Origin: Moniliella sp. 'wahieum'
Lineage: Eukaryota > Basidiomycota > Moniliellomycetes > Moniliellales > Moniliellaceae
Reading direction: 5' to 3'
NCBI GenBank assembly: GCA_003971905.1
Contig: RSEE01000042.1
Location: 372,001 to 436,000, forward strand
DNA length: 64,000 bases
In this document: piece by piece, positions 57,298-64,000 of the stretch
Position numbering within the stretch: the stretch's first letter is position 1
Layout: every line of letters begins with the position of its first letter
Notes under the pieces: generated by a model
The model's input: only the letters and a program-made list of their open reading frames with translations
Told to the model about the DNA's origin: nothing
Database searches by the model: none
Translations under genes and position numbers: made by a program

Positions 57298-57693
57298 ATG
57301 GGCCTTGCCTTGCCACCGGCCGTGCGCGTGCTGGAGGGTCACATCGACCTGCCTGCCCAGCAAACCGTGGAGAGGTGGCAACACCGCGCCTGCTGGCCTT
57401 TGGGGTACGCCAGCTTGCTGCCCCCTGCCCCGCGCAGTGCGAGAGAGTGTGGACTGACGGTGGGTTGTACAGGTGCTGGCGTTTGCCATTGGCTTCTGGT
57501 TCCAGTCGTTGGCGGTGACCCTGGGGGTGTACGCGTGCGGAACGTGGGCGTTCTGCTGGTGTGTGTCCCGCCTTGGCCCATGTACAACACGTACGACACC
57601 CAGTGGGCCGCGCCCCCTCCCCCCGCCCCTCTGGAGTCCCACCCGCCTTCCCCGCCCCCCGCAGCATCCTCTCCCACGCCCGCCTCCATCTGA
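57298..57693 (+). CDS. SPC1: Signal peptidase complex subunit 1 (12 kDa)
   Basis: SPC1 is a small two-span subunit of the ER signal peptidase that cleaves secretory signal peptides. ATG 57298 gives 'MGLALPPAVRVLEGHIDLPA' and 'QQTVERW', matching the family's 'DFxGQ...' N-terminus. An intron ends at the TTGTACAG near 57472; its donor is uncertain (GTGGCAA near 57376 or GTACGCC near 57406). The next exon codes the first membrane span 'VLAFAIGFWFQSLAVTLGVY' and a second hydrophobic stretch, then the hallmark 'VPPWPMYNTYDTQWAAP' in a shifted frame (one base lost near 57560). The Pro/Ser-rich tail ends at 57693. About 100-110 residues, right for the family. Confidence 0.65.
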   Translation: MGLALPPAVRVLEGHIDLPAQQTVERWQHRACWPLGYASLLPPAPRSARECGLTVGCTGAGVCHWLLVPVVGGDPGGVRVRNVGVLLVCVPPWPMYNTYDTQWAAPPPPAPLESHPPSPPPAASSPTPASI

Positions 57694-58996
57694 CTTTGCA
57701 GCTTGGGTGCACGGTTGCGCGCGCAAGAGGGCGCGCGGACCGTTAAGTACGCGGTGGTCCCGTAGCTAGTCAAGGGGGTACCGCGGAACTGCTGTCCGAG
57801 GCCCTGGGACGGCCTTGTGGGACACTGTGATGAGGCTGGTGAATTTTGGTGGGACACTGTCGTACCCTACTTTCCTCGTCTTTCTGCCGTGCCTCTGGCG
57901 GCCAGCAAAGATGCACGATCCATGCTCGCTCCTTGGGCTTCTTCACGTGGCCTGAGCGGCGAGGAACTTGGTGGAGCAATCAACAATTCACACTTGGCTT
58001 GCTGCCATAGTGAACCGGGATGACTGGGATGGCCGGGATGGCGGAGAGTAGTAAGGCGGTAGCAGCCGAGGAGCTTAGCACCCCGGCCCCCTTCTCTCTG
58101 AATGTATACAGGCCGTTGCTTGCGAGACAGACCGCTCCGGAGGAAGGGGGGGGACAACACGAGCAAGAAGGCGACCAACCAAAGCGGTAAAACAGGCCGG
58201 GGCATGTTCTCATATGCTTGTTCACCCTGGCATTGGGTCGGCGGGTCAAGCGATCTCGATTGCCAGGTCAAATGAACCAAGTCGGGTGGGGCGAAGTCAT
58301 TCGTGCTGTGCACAAGAGTCTTGCATGGACCAAAAGCGATGATCGCCAAGGGACGAGTGGCTCCAGCGCGGTGCGAGCCAAGGGGTGTCCCAAGAAAAGA
58401 AGCAAAGCAGACGCCCTCGGCGCGCCCGTCTGTCCGTCTCTTGCCACCCCCTCACCCGGAAATGTGGGCGCTCAGGGGGATGTGTCCTCTTCTTCTGATG
58501 CCGCTCGTCCCAGAAGCGCTCAACGTCAGACAGCCAAAATCAACCCGCTGCTACCTTCAAACGTCAGCATCAGACATCCAGAGCTCAGACTGAACGCTCT
58601 TCCAAGTTCAGAGCACTACAAGGCCTGCCCACGCTCCCCGTTCGCGGGCTGATTGATATCTATTAACCCCCAATCGCCCCTTTTCGGTCCACTTGCGCCC
58701 CTCGCACTCTACCGAGACCCAGCATCACCGGATCAACTGAACCTTCACGTGCTCCAGTAGTTCGTGGTTTAGAATTCTCGTACAGTAAAATTCTGTTCTA
58801 CATCGCCTGTCAGTGCCCCTTCACAAACATCAGACTCCAATTCTCGCCCCGCTCATGCCTTGAGCGCGCTGAGCCATTTATCTTGTCTACATACCTTACT
58901 CCAACTATGTTCCCAGGTTTGAAGGAAAGGCACATGAATCCACCGAACTTGACAGAACATGAAGGCCAACGGGAAAACAAAGACGACCGACTCGGC
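57694..58996. other. Convergent 3' region between SPC1 and EF2
   Basis: 1.3 kb. The 144-codon plus-strand frame at 58218-58652 has no domain and a composition like non-coding sequence. A TTAAACGTCAG-style AT-richer block near 58660-58820 probably holds the EF2 3' end. No gene called. Confidence 0.4.
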
Positions 58997-61589
58997 TTAG
59001 AGCTTGTCGTAGTACTCCGTGTAGGGAGGAGGGATCTCCTTGATGCCCTTGCGCACACGGATTTTGGTCACCAGCTCGTACACCTTCGACTTGGGGTCGG
59101 ACGCGTCGCCGGGCAGCTCCTCCCAGTGGTCGAAGACCGACTGGGGGAAGGCCTGACCACCAGTAGCCTGGCGCAGGGCAGCGTTGAAACCGAACGACTC
59201 CGAGACGGGCAGGTAAGCCTTGACAGTGTACATGGGGGTACCGGGGCGCTGCTCCTCCATGACCACCTGGCCACGGCGCTTGTTGAGCGTCGAGTAGATA
59301 CCACCCAGGCCCGACTCGGGGCACTGGATCTCGACCAGGTACATGGGCTCCTGCAGCGCCGGGGTGGCGAGCAGCGCGGCAGCGTAGCAGACACGGCGCG
59401 CCGTGGGGATGATCTGTCCACCACCACGGTGGATGGCGTCCGTGTGCAGCGTAACGTCGACCACGTTGAAGCGCACACACACGCATGGGCTCCTCGGCAA
59501 GAGGACCCTCCTTGGTGGCCCACTGGAACGCGGCCACACACGAGTCCTTGATCTCGTTAAGGTACTGCACACCCTTCGTCACATCCACCATCAGGTTGGG
59601 GCCAGTCGTGTCAGGGCCAAAGGTCCAGATCTTACGAGCGTCCGTAACGTCCCAGCCAAACTCGTCGGCAAGGTAGCGGCACGCGACTTGAAGTCGTCGC
59701 GGGGGTTGACCTTGCCCTCCTCAATCGCGCGCGACAGCTCCTCACCAAGGGGAAGAGCGTCGACGTAAAGACGGTTGTGCTTGTTCTGCGACTTGGACAG
59801 GGCAGTCATGCTGCTCTGCGTCGTCACAGTCTCACGGTAGCCAACAACGGGGTCGGACTTCTTGAGGGGAACCTGGGCGTGGTCGTTCTCAAGGTCGTTG
59901 AGGCAGATCTCGAGGTGGAGCTCACCGGCACCGGCAACAATGTGCTCACCCGACTCGCCAATCCACGCCTGCACACAGGGGTCCGACTTGGTCAGACGCT
60001 TCAGACCCTCGACCAGCTTGGGCAGGTCGTTGGCGTTCTTCACCTCAACGGCGACTTGCACGACGGGCGAGACCGAGAACTTCATGACACGCATGTTGTG
60101 CGCCGTCTCGGACGATGAGGGTACCGCTCTTGAGCAGGAACTGGTCAACACCAACCAGACCCAGAATGTTACCGGCGGGGCAGTCTCTCAATGGGCTCGA
60201 CGTAACGGCCCATCATGAGCACGGTACGCTGAATCGACTTGATGAACAGGTCGTCCTTCTTGCCGGGGCGGTAGTTGGGCCCTGGATGCGGATCTTGGGG
60301 CCAGAGCGGACGGTACCAGAGAAGATACGGCCGAAGGCGTAGAAGCGGCCCTTGTCCGAGGTGGGGACCATCTTGGAAACGTAGAGCATCAGCGGGCCCT
60401 TGGGGTCGCAGTCACGGATACCAATGGCCGACTCGTCGTCCATGGGGCCCTCGTACAGAGTCTCAACACGGTAGCGTGAGCCGTCTTGGGCGAGGGGAGA
60501 TTGATGACAATCATCTCCAGCAGGGCGTCACCGGCGGGGAGGAACTTGCGCATGACAACCTTGAGGAGAGCCTTGCCCTCGAGGTCCTTCTCATCCTGGG
60601 TAAGGGGCACCTCGAGCTTCTCGAGAATCTTGCAGTCTCGTCCTTCTTGAAGTTCATCACCGAGTCGAAGATACGGTAGATGGGGTCGAGAACGAACATG
60701 TTGAACGCACGCTCGAGGGGCTTGCCGTCAGCGTCGGTCGACTTGGTGGTCCACTTCTTGGTCTTGGGTTGAAGTAGTTGTCGCCCCACAGCTTGCCCAT
60801 CATCTTCTCCTTGTCCACACCGAACTTCTTGGCGTAGCGGGCAGCGAATTGGGACAGGGTGAAGGCCCAGCCGTGGAGACCCGAAGCGAAGGCGACAGTG
60901 CCCTTCTCGGGGTAGACCTGCGACTCGCCGAGACGGGGTCGTTGTAGGTGGCAATGACCACGTTGACCGACTCGACAGTGCGCTGGAAAGAGGTGTAGAG
61001 CTCCTCCTTCTCGACCTGCAGCTCGAGAAGAGCACGGTCGACCTTGTTCAAGCAGCAACAGGCTTGATACGCTCACCAAGAGCCTGGCGCAGCACAGTCT
61101 CGGTCTGGACGCACACACCCTCAATGCAGTCGACGACCACAAGGGCACCGTCGGTCACACGCAGAGCAGCCGTGACCTCCGAGGAGAAGTCAACGTGCCC
61201 GGGCGAGTCAATGAGGTTGATCAAGAACTCGTTGCCCTGGGACTCCTGCTTGACGTTCTTCATCTCTCGGGAGAGAGGGGGAAGAACATCGAGATGGCAG
61301 TGGACTTGATGGTAATACCACGCTCCTTCTCATCGTCACGCGTGTGGTGAAACGCATGTCACCAGCCTTGGCCGAGGCAATGATACCGGCCTTGGAGACA
61401 AGCGAGTCGGTCAGGGTAGACTTGCCGTGGTCGACGTGGGCAATGACACTCATGTTACGAATGTTGGTGGACTTGTCCATGAGACCACGGATCTCGTCAA
61501 CGGTAAAGTTAACCCTGAGATGAGCCAAAAGTCAGCAACAGCTCGGCATCAACGTGGGGCGCCAGCATCAAGGGGAGCCAGACGCACAT
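58997..61589 (-). CDS. EFT1: Translation elongation factor 2 (eEF-2), start codon split by an intron
   Basis: eEF-2 is the cytosolic GTPase that drives ribosomal translocation. Motifs: G1 [10 protein letters not shown]3 [13 protein letters not shown]4 [13 protein letters not shown] (after correction), diphthamide loop '[17 protein letters not shown]', C-terminus '[11 protein letters not shown]' with stop at 58997. AT at 61589-61588 joins across a 73-nt intron to G at 61514, giving ATG GTT AAC TTT, the family start M-V-N-F-T-V-D. The coding length is about 2,520 bases against about 2,530 for an 842-residue protein. About a dozen sites lack one base each, for example near 61357, 61052, 60941, 60768, 60635, 60106 and 59682, with no stop or substitution damage between them. 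These are most likely sequence errors. The alternative start 'MAHLR' at 61528 lies inside the intron. Confidence 0.95.
61515..61587 (-). other. Intron splitting the EF2 start codon
   Basis: Minus-strand GTGCGTCTGG donor, TTGCTGACTTTTGG branch region and CATCTCAG acceptor, 73 nt, placed after the first two bases of the initiator ATG. Confidence 0.75.
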
Positions 61590-62276
61590 TTTTGAAGGAA
61601 GCCCTTTCGGGGACGGTGGGGGGATTGGGTGGGAGTGGGGGGGGGGAGGCTCGCAGCGGGACGAGCGGGAAGGTGGCGGTAGAAAAAGTACTGCGGAAGA
61701 CGAAACGCCGTGGCAAGAAGCAGAGCGGCGCGACCATTCCGACCGAAAAAATCCTCCTGAATTTTCGCGCGCACCATCCCACTCTTCCCCGGTCTGCGGC
61801 TTCATCTGGCACCAGGGCGCTGTTGCCACCTTGTATTTCGTTAGGGTTCCACATGCTCTGATGCCCGTGCACTGCGGCCTATTGCGGCGCTGCGCAATTG
61901 CAATTGGACACTGCCCCCACGTGCTGGGGCCACCGCGCGGTAGCCGGCACCAGGCGGCAATGCGTTTGGACGCTCAGCGTGGATTATGTAAGTGCACACC
62001 AGTCGCCCGAGGGAACACTACTGGAACAGAGCCAGCCTGGCGGCTCACCTATTTCTATCTCTATTTTCATAACGCAGACCCCCTGCTTACCTATTTGTTG
62101 CTTACCTATTTGTTTGCGTTGTTTGCAACCCACCCCGCGCGCTCAGCCATGCACATGGGTGATAAAATTCCTCCAGCGTGGAATGGTGGCTATGGTGGCT
62201 ACGATGACGAGGGAACGGTAGCGAAGGTGGCGAAGGTGGACCGGTGGCTAAGGTGGCGACGGTGCACCAAGCACCA

Positions 62277-62317
62277 AGCTGGGGCGAAGCCCCAGCTGAC
62301 CGGGCCGTAGGCCCGGT
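62277..62317. repeat. Two adjacent perfect hairpins
   Basis: AGCTGGGGC-GAA-GCCCCAGCT (9-bp stem, 62277-62297) is followed after one base by ACCGGGCC-GTA-GGCCCGGT (8-bp stem, 62299-62317). A TTATTTTTAG stretch follows at about 62329. Confidence 0.85.
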
Positions 62318-62639
62318 GGTCTTCTAGTTATTTTTAGCTGCCACGTTTCTCTTCCTTCTTCACGCTATACTTGCCCCACTTGCAGTTACTTTGGCGGCGG
62401 GGCCAGTGCTGGAGATGAAAGCATCTGCGTCCCTCCATGCCAGCAACCTCTGTCGATCAACTTCTCATCTGCGTTCACGTACACAACCGCCGCTCCTCCT
62501 GGCGCATCATGAGTACTGGAGTGTGGATGTGGGGTAAATCCACCGCCCACAGTCGACGCTTTTATTATCTGGTAGGGGGGGCGGCCTGTACAGGTCATTG
62601 AGGCTTGGAACTTGAAGCATGAGTGCAAGGGGCTTGAAG

Positions 62640-63215
62640 TTGACCGTTGGAGCAGCTGAAGCTTGAGGCTTGAAGCTTGAAGGTCAAAGTCCAAGGTCAG
62701 AGAGATGTGAGATGTTAGGCCTTAGGCCTTAGGTCTGATCTGAGGCGCCTGAGGCTTCACCTGAAGTTCAGGCTTTGAAGCTTGAAGCTTGATCAATGTT
62801 ATAGTGATCGATGATCCCTCTGCTGGTGCTGATGCACTGATGCACTGATGCCTGCTGCTTCGAGCTTCAAGCTCTTCAAGCTTCAAGCTTCATCGACTTC
62901 ATGGATCGTCACGCGTCATGCATCATGCACCATGAACTTGCGTAGTCCGTGTATGATTGTGGGGCCGACGGGAGAGGGCTTGTCGCGCTATTATGCACAA
63001 CTTTAACTCTCTGTTGTACGTATATGGTGCTTGGCATGCTGACATGGCGCGCTGACAGCAAAGCGCTGAAACAGCTGGCATATATATCCCAGACCTTGCA
63101 TTTTGGCCAGAGACCCTATATAGGCCCCAGCCCATCCCAGCCGTGGGGGTGGGCTAACTGTCGTGGAGCTTCAACTTGAAGCTTCAAGCATGAAGCTCAT
63201 GAAGCTTGAAGCAGG
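62640..63215. repeat. AAGCTTGAAG / CTTCAAGCTT interspersed repeats
   Basis: The word GAAGCTTGAAGC and its reverse complement recur at 62660-62685, 62775-62795, 62860-62895 and 63168-63212. The word AAGCTT is self-complementary, so the tracts can fold back on one another. Confidence 0.75.
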
Positions 63216-64000
63216 ACCTAGCGTGGTCACTAGGTCACTATATATATTCGTCTCCTTTTAGGAAATTTAGAGCGCCGCGTCTCCACAGCAAAGTGGGCGC
63301 ACATCTTTGCCCCATCCTTTCCAACTCTCGGGAAAAAAGCGTGCACGGCCGCCTCTCCATAAAATACCTCTGAAGAGGTTATCATTTTGTTGCTGGAGAG
63401 GATTAGGCTGCCAACAGCAACAATGTGCGTAAAATATGGTGGGATGCGGATGGTGCTTGATGCTCTCGTATCCAGCTTGTAACCCCCCACACTATACCCC
63501 GGAGGCCGTGACGCGTAATGGCCCCACAAGCCGTTCCGAAAATTGGCGGTCTATATACGCCACAAAAAGGCTAATGTATATGGCCGCCGGCGCCTCAAAA
63601 GCGTACTCATCACCGGCATCGCCAGCAACCCCGCACGCTGTGGGGTGTGTTTGTCAATGCTGTTTGGTGCCGGTGGTAGCAGGATGCGGGGAGGAGGCTG
63701 AGCGTACTACGATCCAGGCACACACATAGGTGTCTTCATTCTGGTTTGCGTTTTGCGTTCTACTGCCGAAGATGCATGATGCTTGATGCATCTGCATCAT
63801 CTCACATTGATATCATCTCATTGTGATCTCATTGATTGCTCTGAGGCTCACTTATGTGGGTCTGCATGATTGCGATGACGGCCCAGATGTGAAGTAGGGT
63901 GCATAAAAGGACGACGACCAGGTCCTTTTTTTCTGCCGTCTCCCTCCCCCCCACCCACACCACTCTTCCTTTGACGTCTTAACCTCCTTTAACTCCTCAA

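Larger units (their letters stand above)
61590..64000. other. EF2 promoter side and gene-free right end
   Basis: 2.4 kb. Pyrimidine-rich sequence on the EF2 coding strand at 61590-61800 is a typical strong fungal promoter/leader. Then come GAAGGTGG short repeats (62200-62265), two adjacent perfect hairpins (62277-62317), AAGCTTGAAGCTTGAAG tracts (62640-62900 and 63170-63215), and a C/T-rich stretch from 63925 to the end that looks like the leader of a gene starting beyond 64000 on the plus strand. No gene is recognised here. Confidence 0.5.

Noticed and set aside
61508-61528. EF2 start at 'MAHLR'
   Set aside because: It would add non-conserved residues and lies within a well-formed intron 3' end; the split ATG gives the family start.
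58997-61589. Programmed ribosomal frameshifting as explanation of the EF2 breaks
   Set aside because: There are about a dozen sites with no common slippery sequence, and similar breaks occur in unrelated genes; missing bases explain them more simply.

Overview
The window reads as nuclear DNA of a GC-rich fungus. Genes are separated by kilobase-scale spacers, the GT-AG introns I can see are short (about 63 to 76 nt), and the proteins are typical of the Dikarya. The SH3-bearing Cdc25-type RasGEF, the DEP-RGS protein, NECAP, the tricalbin and the gene style fit a basidiomycete best, but this is an inference from family resemblance.

Left part (1-26.8 kb): a RasGEF running off the left edge (-), a tricalbin (-) divergent from a NECAP-like endocytic protein (+), a tRNA-Asp with a short intron, a degenerate repeat gene, a two-finger C2H2 factor (+), a badly broken alpha-SNAP (SEC17) relic (+), a PHO13-type phosphatase (-), HIS5 (-) divergent from VMA6 (+), and a G-protein alpha subunit (-). 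Middle (28.0-31.2 kb): a young LTR retrotransposon with no visible polymerase, bounded by a GCATC target-site duplication. After a repeat-rich, gene-poor stretch come a bromodomain/BAH protein of the RSC1/2 type (-), a tRNA-Arg(CCT), the proteasome ATPase RPT6 (-), NAP1 (-) and a three-repeat Myb factor (+). Right part: a second copy of the degenerate repeat gene, an unrecognised Ser/Pro-rich protein (+), an Sst2/FlbA-type DEP-RGS regulator (+), signal peptidase subunit SPC1 (+) and translation elongation factor 2 (-), whose start codon appears to be split by an intron. Spacers hold GTCACATG clusters, ATCGATC/ATGCATCATG palindromes, tandem repeats and AAGCTTGAAG tracts.

A global caution: most conserved genes are interrupted by single-base frameshifts, almost all deletions, with no other decay. 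EF2 has about a dozen, while RPT6 (1.25 kb) has none. The two LTRs also differ mainly by one-base indels. The simplest reading is uncorrected assembly error rather than pseudogenes. CDS spans below are therefore gene extents, not clean open reading frames. The SEC17 relic is much more damaged than its neighbours and may be a true pseudogene.

Functionally the window mixes signalling (RasGEF, G-alpha, RGS), membrane traffic and contact (tricalbin, NECAP, VMA6, SPC1), chromatin and transcription (RSC-like, NAP1, Myb, C2H2), and housekeeping genes (HIS5, PHO13, RPT6, EF2).
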